A stretch of 64,000 nt of DNA from Cliona cf. orientalis. Taxonomy: Eukaryota; Porifera; Demospongiae; Clionaida; Clionaidae. The position numbers and the translations under genes were made by a program. The stretch covers positions 868,001-932,000 of the forward strand of contig OZ005706.1 in NCBI GenBank assembly GCA_963930775.1, written 5' to 3'. This document shows, one piece after another, positions 36,201 to 50,600 of this stretch; positions within the stretch are counted from its first letter, which is position 1; each line of letters opens with the position of its first letter. The notes beneath the pieces are model-generated. The model had not been told where the DNA came from. It made no database searches and saw nothing but the letters and a program-made list of their open reading frames with translations.

Positions 36201-39200
36201 GTGGGATTATTTCTTTGAGTAAGTTAAGTTATTCGAAGGTGTTAATGTATAAATTCGACCGATGTATATAATATTATACTTGCTCTGGACTATCTCTAGC
36301 AGTGATTGATAGGTCACCTGCTGTCGGTGAGAGAGCATACACATGTGTACGTATGTAGCATTATATTTATATTGTATTTACACATTGTTTATCATGATGT
36401 TATAACATTGTGGCAGGGATAAAGTATCGTTACGAGCAACTCGTAAAAACAAGGGTTCTTTTCCAAAAGACCATGAAGTTGGTAACTTGACCCAGACTAT
36501 TGCTGAGTATGTATAGTAGCTGCTTGTTGTGCTCACAAAAGTGCGTGATCTTAATTTACGCAAAAATAATGTTATCGCTACTACATACAAACGTACGGAC
36601 GTACACACATAACATATTATTATCGATACAAACGAGTCGTAAAAAACAGGAGTTCTTTTTTTTCCAAAAAAAGGAGAGTCAAGACGATGGTGGTGGTGTG
36701 ATGGCTTATCGCAGGAGTAGACAGTTGTTATACTCATGATCATAGTGCGTACTCTACGCTACGTTACGCTAGCCGGCGTGATGGAGTACTACAACGACAT
36801 ACCGTAGCATTTTGCTCTAGTCTAGCCATTTTGAGATTAGTGATTATGCTTTAAGTTAGCTTGCTGATCCCATACTTGAGATTAGTGATTATGCTTTAAG
36901 TTAGCTTGCCGATCCCATACTTGAGATTAGTGATTATGCTTTAAGTTACGTAGTTTGCCGATCCCATACTATCATAGAATAATCATGTGCGAGTTAATGC
37001 CTGCATTTAAATGTAAAACCAACCATCGCTAGTTGAATGGCGATGGATAAAAATATATTATTATTATTCAGTGACGTGCAGGACAAAGCACGCAGAATGT
37101 CATTTGGTGCAACAATACATTCCTGCATTATGTTAAAAACTAATTGATTATAATGTAATTAACCATTGAAATGCTAGTCACACACCTGTTGTTGTGATTT
37201 GATTATTAAATGCCATTCTTCCCTTCAACAGTTCTATGGACGCCTCAGATGTGGCTTGGGGCTAACTAAATTTCGAGGAAAATTAGATACAGTGGTTTGG
37301 CTGCCCTCTCCCTCTCTCTCTCTCTCTCTCTCTTTCCCCTCTCTCTCTCCCTCTCTATCTCTCTGTAGGCAACATACATACTAGTATAGACAGAGCTAGA
37401 CTACAAAAAAATATTTATATAATCAGCAACAATATTGTTTTGGTGTGGTGCTGGTGCTTAACCTGCCCACTGTGCGGCTGACCACGACGTAATTAGGAAT
37501 GGCCTGCGCTGCGTACTCACATTCCTTCAGTGCTGCGTGGGCCACTTATGTGGCCTACCTGCATGTAATTAGCTACACCCTAATTAAATATTCCAGCTGC
37601 TGCTTTGCTTTCTGCCTGGAGGGAAGTGTGCACATGACATTGTGTGCTCTGCCGGGTCATTTGATTTGGTTGCATTGCTAGACTCATGTACTTGTTCCTT
37701 CGCCGCGCTGTTTCCCGGTAAGGCGTTCGAGATAAATACGACACTAATTACGCCCATGAAACACCACATTAATTTAATAGTAATATAATAGTAGTGGCGG
37801 TGATGCAGTGACACTTCACCACAATATTGATACTTACTAAAAACACATTTTTTTACTGTCTCTAAAGTATCATAGCCTGTTACCCAGGCAATCAATAGAT
37901 TGCACTCTGGTATGCAACATTGAAAAGGGCCCAGGAGAGATGCAGTATTGTAGTGTCGCGAAAAAGGGCCCACGGGCAGTGCACCTTATTGGCTTTAGCA
38001 GCACAAACAAAACTGTGGGGGAGGGGGGTGGGCTGATATTTCATAGTGGGCCCTCTTTCGTGAGGCTACGATAACTCATGATACTAATTATTATATAAGT
38101 GGCTACACCTTCTATATGCCCGTGGTCCTGCATACACTCAATTATCGAGAAAGGTGAAGAATTGTTTCATTAAGGACTCTAACGTGGTGTATGAATAGAT
38201 TGATGAGGTATACATAGCAGCCTTACAGGTTGACCGCTATATATGCTACTCAAGGTTTCATTATTGCAATATTATTATTTGGAGCTTATATAAATTAATT
38301 GCCAACGGAATAATAGCTTTATTTTGCACGCAATGTGTGTATATTTCTTGTGTATCTAAGGATCATACAGTCCATAATTTCAACACGACACCTTCGCCTG
38401 CCCCTGGGGCCTGGCCATATCATGGCCAGCGAACAGAACGGTCGTTGATTTTTTCCCGCAAGCGTTTATTTTGAAGTAATTATACAATCTTAGCGTGCAG
38501 TTATTTCACCCTCACACTCCGCTAATGCAACAACAGGGGTGCGATAATGGCCCCATACATGCGACACAAGGCACGAGCGAAAACGTGCCGATTATCCACT
38601 ATAACTGCGTTGTTCTACGCTAGACAAACAGAGCAGTTGATCATAAATGTGCCACCTACGTACGTATGCATATTTCTCGCCCACCCCCTCCCCCTCCCCC
38701 TCCCTCCCTCCCTTCATCGCTCGCTTGCTTGCTTGATTCGTAGAAAAACTGTCGACGGTGTTAAATTTACTCGAACTGTCGAGCAAACACTAAAAAGAAA
38801 ACACGCTTTGGCTATTTATGCTGCGTGTACTTCTTGTGCACAGACTAGAGGGGTCCAAGTATATGTGTCTTTTATGGCCGCCCAATGTTGCTACTCAAAG
38901 TTTTCTTTATTTTTCTTATTGTGTGCACAAACAGATAAATCCATAGGTACACACATGCATGTGCATGTACAACATGCGTACACGCAAGTATCGTACACCT
39001 CACGGAGCATACAAACGTACAATAATAAGATTATGTTTTATAAGGAATGAGTGAGCGAATACGTAGGTACGTACATATTATGAATGCTAGTAATTTTGAC
39101 AAGCTATTTCGCTGCACACATGTAAGTCTCTTTCCTCCCTCTGTCTCTGTCTTGGTTGTGGGTGTAGCAGTTTCACTTTCAGAATGGCGCAGACTGACCT

Positions 39201-41458
39201 GACCCCCCTCTACTCCTTTGTGTGGTCAACACCTGCTCTTCATTACTATTACACACCGTGCACATACTTACTACATATTATAAGTAGTATAGTGACTATT
39301 TTCTTGTACGTATGTGTTAATAGTATAGTTATTATTGACAATGCAGCTGCCAGCATCAGGTGCTATCTGTTCATCATGAAAAGCTTATGTTGGGACTTTA
39401 ATGATATATTATATCGTCAGTCATCACGCCCCCACTTAGCCTCTTGGCTTGTGGTCCCAGCTACGTACTACGTACTAAGTAGCTAGTAAGCTTTGTCCCA
39501 GTCCCTTACCTTTTATGCCTTTTTGTGATGAAACAGCTGTTTTGGTTGATTTGATGGATAAGTCCGATAACGCCACTCTCTCACTCTCTCTCTCACTCTC
39601 TCTCTCTTTGGTGACACTCAGCTGGGGGAGTTATTTGTTTTCCAGTGTCAACATGTCCTGATTTGTTGCCCAGATAGCTAGCATTGTTTGTGCCACGTTG
39701 CATAGCGTTAGCCTTTAGTAGATACGCGTATATACGTATACGTAGTTATTGTTTTTTGACTCAGTGTGCGATTCTTGGTAGCTCTTCAGTGTGGTCATTG
39801 CACAGTTAGGGGTATTTGTGTGAATCATTCATCTTCTATTATGGTACAGCTGATATGCTGCTCGGTGTGCATCATTGATTGGCTGGTGCACAATTTGAAT
39901 GTGTGCTATTAATGGAGATCATATCGCTTTGTTTTCACTGCACGTGTGTTTGTGCGAAGTCGTTCTTAGAATCTACGTATTTTCCCAAGCCAGCCCTGTC
40001 AGCCATGCAGCTGCCTACCTGCTTGCATGCATGCGTGCGTGTGAGTAAAGTATTCTTGCTGTTACATTTGTAACTTGGTTCTTGCGCATTCTTAGGCTAG
40101 CTGGGCTGAGTTATTAATGCGCATGACATTGTTGAATCTAAAGCCAGGATTCATTAATTTTACTATGCTGCAAATTAGACTGTAGCTATAAGAGTATACG
40201 TACGTAGATGCCTTTTAATAATTGCCATAATTATCCTAATTTAATATTCAATTGTCTTCTTTTCATCAGTGGAATACCCCTGAAATAATAATTGTGCATC
40301 CTATATAGTAATTATGAAAATTTAATTTCGGCATATTAGGTAGTTATGTATGCGAGGGTTACTGAGTGGAATTCCCAAGAGTTAGCTGATAATTATAGTA
40401 CTATGTTAAATAAGTACCTGCTGGCTCATTCAGTAATAACAAATTTACTGATCAAGTTTCGTACTAGCTATCTGCATGGGGGTGGCTGAGAAAAAAAAGT
40501 GGTCTCTTTAAGTAATTATTGATTACCTATTGAGTACTGAAATATTTGCAATTTCTATCTTAGTTGTCTATGGAGGGATGAATGGATTTTTAATTTAAAG
40601 GCTCTTGAAATATCTATTGTGCTGTCCTTCAATTCAATTCCCTGGTAGTCGTCTGACTTGCACGCATCAAAGCTGAGGGTGGATGCACGCACACTCACGC
40701 ACACACACCCACAGCGCACAGGAAAGAATTGCAGAAATAACATTTTTAGCGTGTCCATCCTTAAGCTCTATGTGTGTACCCATGGCCATGTCCTCTAAAC
40801 CAGTAATAATCACGTGTGTGTGTGTGTCTGTGTGTGTGTGCGCATGTGTGTGCGTGCGTCTGGGAATGGGTTTCATAAAAGATCTTGTGTCAAGGAGCCT
40901 TTGTTCATTATATTCCTAAAATAATTATATGTCTGCATGGGCGCAAAAGAATTGCTGCATGCGTGTGTGTCCTCTTAATTAGTTTAAGCGCACCATATCT
41001 TAGCTGAGCGTGGGCGGGCGGGGGTGGAATGTCAGCTGCTTTGTCAGTGAATTCTTTCCTTCATTATGCTTGACTGCTTTTCCTCCTTGGCTGGCTCACA
41101 TGGCTCATGCATCGTGCCATGGCCTCTCTGATCTCTCTGGTACAGATCTTATTACCTATTCTTCCTCTCTCTCTCTCTCTGTCTCTGTCTCCGCACATCC
41201 CGCATCATTCTTCCGGGCAGCTGTCGTGTGGGTCCTAATTAAATCAGGTCTCCTTGGAATCTCTTTGGTTTCTCAGACAAGAGTTCTTGTTCAGTCCCAT
41301 CGTCCCACAATGGCAAAGTGTGCGGGCTATGTTGATTCAATCAAAAAAATATTTTAAAAATCCCTCCCTTTGGTCGACTTGTCCAAGTGCAAGCGTGACT
41401 TTTACCTTTTGGGATCTGCTGCGCTACAAGTAATTCTATTCATATTTTTGGCTTCGGG

Positions 41459-41544
<86 letters not shown>

Positions 41545-44500
41545 CCCCAGCACATGCAGGAGCTGTGGGGATTTCAACCCATCCTAATTGTTGTGCACTC
41601 TTGGGCTTCTTATAATGACACTGAAAGTGCTTTGGCTCCTTTCTCCTATTATTGTGGTCAGATGTTTTTCAAAATTCTCCCCATCTCTCCCCTCCCCATT
41701 CCTCCCTCCCTCCCTCCCCTCTCTCTCCCCCTCTCCTCTCTCTCTCTCTTCCTTTTTGTCAGTGGCACCTCCTGAGTAAACTCAATTGTGGCCAGCCTGG
41801 ATCTCCTGCTATGCTCATCAAGGTCTCATTGTTTACCCTAAAGACTGGCTTCTTATCTTTAAGTTTTTGCTCATCCACTTTCATCCCTCGGCCTTGGTGG
41901 TGGTATATTGTGTAAGGGGGGTAGGTCAGCTACATAATATATCTAGGGCAGCTGCTGGGGGGGGGGGGGGGGGGCTTTTGTGTACAGTTCAGACTGCTTG
42001 TCTCCTGCAGCTTCCTCAGAATTGTTTGGAATTCCCTCTCTCTGTGTGTGGTATTCTCTGACACAATGCATTGCATAGTGACAGTATGTGCTGTGTGGTT
42101 TACTGTGGTACAGTACCCCATGGAGCTTTTGTCAACAAACACTGTCAGCATTAATTAAAGAAAGATGTTTGGGGGAAAGGAAGGAAGAGAGACAAGTGAG
42201 GTGTCCATAATATATTATATGGCTTGATCAGCAGACACAGCATGCAACCTTGATAGAGAGTTACACTCACTATTTGAGAAGACCCATTGAGGGGGTGAGG
42301 GGGTGGAGGGGGAATGATGATTTTTCTCGGTGAGGGGGAGGAGGAGGAGGAATAGTATTCTCGGTACCGGCTAGAGACTAGTAAACTTACTTGCAGCTGT
42401 CAGCGTGCAGGAAGACTTGCTGGAGCTGATGGATTGACAGTCGAAAGTGGGATGGATGAGTGGGCGGGGGGGGGGGGCCTGGGAGGAATCAATCAGGAAA
42501 GAAGAGAGGAGAGGAAGGGAGGGAGGGAAGGGGGATAATTAAGTATTGTGTGTGTGTGCGCTGATTAATCCTCAAACCTCTCTTAGCCTAACGGGCGGCC
42601 GGCGTTGATCAAAGAAGAGGAGGGAGGAGGAAAGAGAGAGAGAGAGAGAGAGAGAGTGGGGGGAGAGGGGGGGGGGGACAATAACTTTAATGCGGTAGCT
42701 ATGTGCATTAATTGTATGATAGTTGGCGGTGGTCTAGTTTTCCTGGTGACCTTCCAGGAATCTGGGGTGCAGTGGTTTCACTCTCTGGCTGCTCTGAAGC
42801 ACTTTGTTCTCTCTCTTTCCCATGCTCTTGCTGGGCTTGCCCCCAATCTAATGCACCACACTCCACTCCACTCCACGTCATGTGTGTGTTGAAATTTGCG
42901 TGTTGGAGTTTGCATACGAAGATATCGAGGTTCTTGGTTGGGCACTGAATAGATACTAATTCACATAGCAAGTATGCTCGTTCTTGTTACATCAACACTG
43001 GCAGAATAGAATACCTACATACGTACATGTATATTGCATAAGGTTCTATCACATGTAATTAATAGATCATAATAATATTATGGTACGTACGTAGGTTAAA
43101 AAAGGCTGTAGAAAATTACGTAATACATTAATTATGAGCCATTGTGACTAATTATTAGTTAGGTCGGTTAGTTAACCTGTGCCATGGATCGTGGAAGAGC
43201 TAGATAGAGGACGAGTGGGAGTTAATTAAGTACATGTGCAGTCAATTAAATAAGAGATTGTACACGGCCCTAATTTGTTGAGCACGTGCACAGTTCATTA
43301 TGCATACTTGGAGTGTGTGTGTGTGTGTGTGTGCATGTGTGAGGTGTGTGTGTGTGTGTGTGTGGGTCTAAACTGCCTAGCTGTTGCAGCTCGTGATGTA
43401 ATAGTCGGTTTTGGGAGTTCTGTGTAATTTTTTTCAGGCTCTGTGGGGACACACACACATGAGTGCATGTGTGAGTGTGTGAGTGTGTGGGCCTTCTACC
43501 TGTTAGCCTAGGAGGAAATAGGCTACTGAAGTCCTTAATTAGCAGTACTAACAATGAAGAGAGAGAGAGAGAGAAAGGAAGGAGGGAGGGAGGGAAGGAG
43601 GGAGAGAGAGGGGGGGAAGTTTTGATTCTAACTTTCTGAAGGTATCTCTTTTTAAGCTTCTTCTGTCATATTAATTCCATTTAAGTACCTACCCAGGCTG
43701 CTGTTTGGAATCCCTTTGGCCAGTGGGTAGCCTAGCAACTTTCGCAATTACAGGAAATTAATCGACCAATCAAAGAGCCACACAACAACAACAATGAAAT
43801 GGAATTGAGTAATGGATTAATAATTCCTGTAGCCCTGTCCACAAATATGTTGTGCATTGGTAGGCGGACAGGCCTGCAGCAATAGATGTCAGCTGCTTCC
43901 CTTTAGAGGGAGGTGTGAGGGTTCTGTTTGATAAACCCCTCCTCTTTGTTACCATGAATTCCAAAGCTTCTAAGCATCTTCCTGGCGCCTGGCTCTACCA
44001 GCTTTCAGTTGCCTTTTTACTATTCTTCTCTTAACTAGACTAGCTCTTTGACATCCATGGTTGGTAAGTACCTTAACACCTTTTGTATACTTACTACACA
44101 AGTATCACATGCTGTCAGGAAGGTGGGTGGAAAGGGAGTAAGGCAGCTGCACACCTTGGCTTCCTGCACGAAGCCTACAAAAAGTTGATTAAAAGCTGTT
44201 GGTTTTTATATTAAGTTTGTTGGTGATGAACTTGGCCCAGGCCTAGATATAATACTGTTTAGTAATTGTACCCCACCACACCATGAACTTCTGACCATGC
44301 TGTGAAAGGGTTATGTGGGTGAGGTGACACCATGGCAGTCTGTAAAAATCAGGTGAGGGGTGTGGACCACAAAAAGGGGGTGTGGGAGGGGGAAGTCCCT
44401 CTCATTTCGGCGAGCTGCTGAGCAGCTGCCCCTGCCGAACCGGATCAGCCAGTGCCATATTTGGTATCATTCCAGATGGAAGAGGGGTCATTCTCGGACT

Positions 44501-47500
44501 GCACAAAATGCTTTAATTGAATAAGCGACCTTGTGTGTGTGTGCTGTGGGAGGAATATTTTTTCAGCTTGCTTGCTTGACCACTTTCTCATAAGCCTTGG
44601 CCTGACCACAATATAGCCCTTAATTTCACCCAGTAGACCGTCAGGTATGCACCCCTGGCGTCTTAGATCCTGAATGGACGGTGATACTTTTTTTGTGGTT
44701 GCGAGCACACGCAGGCATGCACACGGGGCACACACACACACACACATGCACACTTGTTTGTGAGCATGTCAAGCAGTGGATGAGTGCCCTATGCACTTTT
44801 ATGGGGTTCCTTTTCACCGGTTAGGCCGCTCTGACCTTTGATTTGGTTGGGGAGATACACCTGCTCTCTCCAGAAAGCGCCTTTTTTGTTGGGGTCAGAT
44901 CGGGTGGGGAGATATGGCTGGCTTCCTAGCTATGTACCTAGTGCTATCAATTTTTTTAAGAAGCCAAGCCACTCATACATGCACTAAGTCTTACTATCTT
45001 TGTGGGCCACCTCTTTACACACTCACACACAATCCTTCAATCCAGACAAAGTGCAATGGTACAGCTGTGCTGTATGGAGGTCATAAACAAAAACGGAAAG
45101 TCACCCCTTCTGTGTGGAGTAGTATGACAAAGGGTTGGTTATTTCGTCTAGTTGGTATTAATTTTTAGCCCTCTCTTTGTCTACCCTTCCTTCCTCCTGT
45201 GTAGTTGTAGGTGGATTAGTCTCTAATCCATGTGACCACCAGCTAGGCATTACAATGTAGGCACTGCCTGAAACCAAGAGGCGCCCTGGGGCACAGCCCA
45301 GCACACAGCTGCGATTCATTACTATGCCTACAGCCTACCTGTGGCTGTGTGGAAGCTAGTGCATTCAAGGAAAGTGCATGAGCTTATTATTTTTTGTGTG
45401 TATTAGTATAATCAACTGCAGTGTGAAGTCATTAATTAGTTGCAGTCCAGAGTGCAGTGTTGCTATGGTAGCCAGCCCTCACTGGTGACAGTAGACAGTT
45501 AGACAGTTAGCGGCTGCTAATTTTTTTTCTTTAATTTAGGCTCTGAAGCGGTAATTACCATAATTACTAAGCCTGTCTGCAATCCATTTTGCATGCTAAA
45601 TCATACTTCCATAAGCTTTTAACTTAATTAATTTTTATGCCTCAGCCTCAGCCTGCAAAAGTGAAGTAAGTAGCTGGGTAGCTACCTCAAAGCTGTTTGC
45701 ATAAGTTTTGAATGCTTGCTTGCTTGCTTGCTTCTCAATTCTGAGTAGTGTTATCTCATTAGAATAATATGAGGTGCATAGCTTGCAAACCTCAAAGGGT
45801 GTAACTGCATAGCATTGTATTGCTAGCCTCAATAGTTGAAAAATGATGCAATTATGCAACCCCCTCTCCTCCCCCTCCCATCCCAACCCATCCTAACTAA
45901 GCCTGCATGGTATCACGAAGATTCCTTAGAGCTGGCAGTCTGTGTCATTTTTTTCCTGACCCATCCCAACTTCCTTCTTGCCATTTTCTGATAACAGACG
46001 CCCCCTCAATGATCTTTTGAGGCATTCCTTTATCTCATACTCACACTGACACAAGCACTACACATTATTACCATAATCAGACAAAGCCAGCACATGGTGA
46101 GTGTGTACATATTACATATCGTTCGACTGACTTTGGGCGGCCATCAAAGGCAGCTGCAATAAAGAGGAAGGGGGTGGAAAAGCCTCACAATGGCGGCCAT
46201 GACCATATGCAAGTGGCGAAACTGGTGGGAGTGTTGGCTGCTGCTCTCAGCTCCAGTTACACCCTCCATGACTTTCTCTCTCTCTCTCCCCTGCATTACC
46301 TCTCCCTCATTGGTAATAGCCTTGTTCCCAGGCCCATTCCCATTCCCAGAATTTCATTATGCAATATTGAAATATTAGGAATGGGCCTCCGTGGGAACAC
46401 GGCTATAATATTGTTATTATTGTTATTATTATTATATTGCACATGCATGACTAGAATATTATGGAGTGGAGGACATGCACACTATACATACGTGGCTGCA
46501 GTGCTATATAGCTTGGCAGTATGTACGTATTTTATCAATGGATACCTTTTGATGCCTTTAATACAATAAGTAGACAATTCAACGTACGTATGTACGTATT
46601 TTATCGATGGATACCTTTTGATGCCTTTAATACAATAAGTAGACAATGCTTTGTCTGACTTTATTTGTGGCGTGTGCATGTCCGGTCCGTACACATGTGG
46701 GTGCCTAACATTGTTGTAACAGCACATGCATTAATTGTGGGGGCGGGGAGCACACGCATACATAAATACGTACGTACATACATACACTATTGTACGTACA
46801 TAATATTATATTGGATTGGCATTATTGGCTGTTGAATGACATTGTGGGTGGATGCACATTTTGCTGTGACCTTCGAAGAAAATTGAGGCTAGGCCTAGGC
46901 CAGGCTAAACAGCACTGTAACATGCAGCGTGCGTATAAAGTACTCGACGTGCTAAACATGGCCCCACCCACCTCACCCGCCCACTCATTCCATGTCAAGC
47001 AACGTATGTATGGAAGAAAACAATTACATCAATCAGTGTTCACAAAGGCTTCTAATTTTTCAGCATTTATTGTTGCTACACACGACTTATGTAATAATGC
47101 ATAATTTTGCCAACAAAATGTCACTAGCATTCTGTGGCTTTTTTTTTTTTCATATTTGCAATTTAACCACCCTATCTCTCTCTAAATGCGTTCTAATTAT
47201 TTCGGCCTAAATTTTTTGCTCCAACACCCTGTGCATCCTACCTATACCTAGCTAGTATATTTATCTCCACTATAGACTTGCGTAGCTATGCATTCAATGG
47301 TATAGTTTTACCTTTTTTGTGTGATTGGCCACCCCCGTGTTTCTACCAAGTTGATTTTTTTTCTGGATCAAGGCCAACTATGCTAATTTTGAAATTATGA
47401 GCTACACATACGTACATGTACATGCATACACGTGTGTGTGTAGGCTGAAGCAATGTGGTAAAACAGAGACCCTTTCTTATCTCAACCAAGCCCCCGACCC

Positions 47501-47578
47501 CCACCCCATCCCCCATATGCATACGTGCACATACTTTACGTGGAATACTTATGCATGCATTTACGTTATAGGATTGAA

Positions 47579-47614
<36 letters not shown>

Positions 47615-50600
47615 ATTAGATTACGGTAAAAAGAAGTAGTAGGCAAAGGGAGACAGAAACCCTGGAGGCAACCAGCTGGCGGACATGCATGTGAGCGTGT
47701 GTGTGCGTGTGTGTGCATGCGTGAATAAACGACATACGTATCAATGTGATGTTACGCCCAATAGTGAAAACAATTGTTATTCTGCTGACATGGAAATACT
47801 CGTGTGCTATATACACCAAATTATAGTGTGCATGCATATGAATATGAAGGGAAATGTTCTCCCCAGCATACCTAAGGCATGTTGGTCCGACAAGCCTTCA
47901 GTTCAGAATTCCCTTTGATGTGGGAACAGTGCTAATCCATAAGCTTTGATGTGGCCACAGTCTCCACCCAAGCTATGCCCTACTATCGTGCCTTGAATTT
48001 TTCCTGGGGAGAACACTGGAAGGATGACTATATGCATTCTTCTGATGTTCATACACATGCATGGTAAATTTTGCAAACGTACGTAAAATTAATGTTCAAA
48101 TACAGTGGTCATGCACGCATACTTTCCAATGCCTCTCGATCCTTTGATGTTGACGCTACTGTTTTGTACACAATGATTAAGCAACATTGCAGCAGCTTGC
48201 ATCTTGCTAGGTACATAGCAACTGGCTAGTCTGTCAATCCATGTCTTTTTGCATAATATGTCATCATAATTATTTTGTGCAGCCCTACTATACTACGTAT
48301 ATAGCTAACTACAGATCTATTAGGCCTTTGTGATATCGATGGTGTGTGCTATCTTGGCAGCCCGCTTGTGTTGGTGCCCTGTTTTGTGTGCATTCTTATC
48401 ATAATTCATGCCAACACTTCCAGATGGCGGGACGTTTTGTTTGTTAATTTCTGCCAGATGTTGTTGCCACGATATCAGCATTCTTTGTTGTGGTTGACCG
48501 AGGTACCTTCCGCGCATACATCATATGCATGGACCCATCATACCACACACACATGCACACATTCACACATGCACACACACACACATGCACACATGCACGC
48601 ATGCACAGACAGATTTGAGGGAGTGTTTCAATTCCACGCATAGCTAATTTGTAAATTAGCTACCCCCTTCTCCCTCCCTCTCTCTCCTCCCTCCATTTTT
48701 TTTCCTTTTATTTCAGCTTTGTTTCTATGCACCATCAATCATCTCTGACTCAATTAACACATTCTGTTCATACCATTGCCTCAGTTAGCTATCTTCTTCT
48801 CCCTCCCTTTCATTTCTTTCTCCTCTCCCCCTTCCCTTCCTCCTATCTCCTCCTCTCAGCTGCTCTAGATAGTTCCCAGGACTTTCTCCCTCCTTTTCTT
48901 TCATCTTTCCACTCTTTTCCTTCCTCTCTTCCCTTTTCTCTTCTCTCTCCCCTCTCTCTCCCTTCCTTCTCCCACATAATTTTCCAGACCTTTCTTCTAA
49001 CTGGTTATCATCTTATAGTTGCTCCGGTCCTCAGTGATTTCATACACTAGATTAAGTTTGAGAGTAGGGTGTGTGCAGGTGTGGGTGAGGGCCTTCCCAA
49101 GATGCATTAATTATTATGACCTGACCATGACCGCCAACTCGCCAGACTCACCAGACTTGCTTGACTTGTGAGTACCGTAATTAGATTTCTCCACTTAGAG
49201 GAATCGTGGGAATTGTCTTGGAGAGATTTCCTGCCGAGGCTTTGGTCAGGTGACGTTCTTTGCATTAGCTTAGCTACCTATACCTACCTAGGGCCTATGT
49301 GCATACATGTACGCTGGCCGCCGTATTATCAAAAATGAACACAAAAGCCTGTGTAAGGATAACCTCAGGTTTATCTCTGTGAGTGGTCCAGGAATGCTCA
49401 TGTTTGTACCCTCGGCCTATTTCACAGGCTTTCTCGAGACTTTGGAGGTTAGAGCTAATCCGATTAATTTCCTTGGGTGGTCTGCAGTATGTAGTGGCTC
49501 CCAGGAATATCTTTTGGCTGCTCTATAGCTAGCTGGGTCTCTCTCTCTCTCTCTCTCTCCCAGCCGCTCCACTCTAGTGAGCAACATTTTTTTGTTATGG
49601 GAGAGTTCATAGAGCACACATAAACACACAAACGCCCAAAAAACCACCAAAAAACGCAGTCATGCATGCAGCCTTGTGTTGGCTCTATATATGGAAGAAT
49701 GCGGTCCCAGACTCTCTCTCTCTCTCTCTCTGTTCCAGGGCAGGGGTGTGAAGGTGTCAGCGTGAGAGTGAGAGTGTACTTTTCATTAGTGGGATGGTGA
49801 TTAGTACTGCTTGCTGGTTGGCTGGCTGCCTTGTGATTGGCTGATCTCAGGGTCTAGGTCTTGCTTGATCTTAGTATGTGTGCATCAGTCCTCATTTGTG
49901 GACCCTGAAGGTCAACTGAAGCTGTATCTCTCTCCCTTCTCCCTCCCTAATTCTAATCTGTTAGATTTTTGGTGTGGTGTAGTCTCACACACTCAGCCAG
50001 GGTACATTGTGCTCAAGGGCACACTCTTTTTAGGCGCACTCTCATTCAAACGTGTGCAGCTGCCTAGTATGCGGTGGCCTCGTGCAAGGTGACTGTCTAT
50101 TATTGGTTGTTATTTTTTTTTTGCCCTGGAACATGTCACATGCACATGCATGCAACATGCACAATATGCCGCCCTCTGTGCATGTATGTAGGTTAAGTTA
50201 TAAGACTTTGCCATGTGTTCCACACATGCATTATTGTAGTGCAAGGTCACCACAGCTATAGATAGTATTTCTCTGCTGTGTGTCTACCCTATGGCGTAAT
50301 ATTATTATGGCAGTGGGCAAAATTAATAATACTGAGACTCAAGTACATGCGTAGCTCCCTCCCCTAAAATTTTGCAATACACAATCAGAGGAAATCAAGC
50401 CCAATATATTTCTCGCTGAAAAGCTGAGAATTATCAATAGATATCTGATCATGCATAAAAATTGAGGATTGTCAATGGAAATTTGGTCATGCACAGATGG
50501 ATGTCTGCGCATGCATCCTCCTCCCTCTTATAATTATCTCTCCATCTCCCCTCAAACTATCCAATAATTTCATAATGACAGTTTCTCTCTCTCTCTCCCT

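Noticed and set aside
38547..39050. A 167-codon ATG-started frame on the plus strand, the longest in the giant intron
   Set aside because: The translation matches no family I know and crosses a C-rich low-complexity run. It has no splice or promoter context. Frames of this size can occur by chance in 24 kb.
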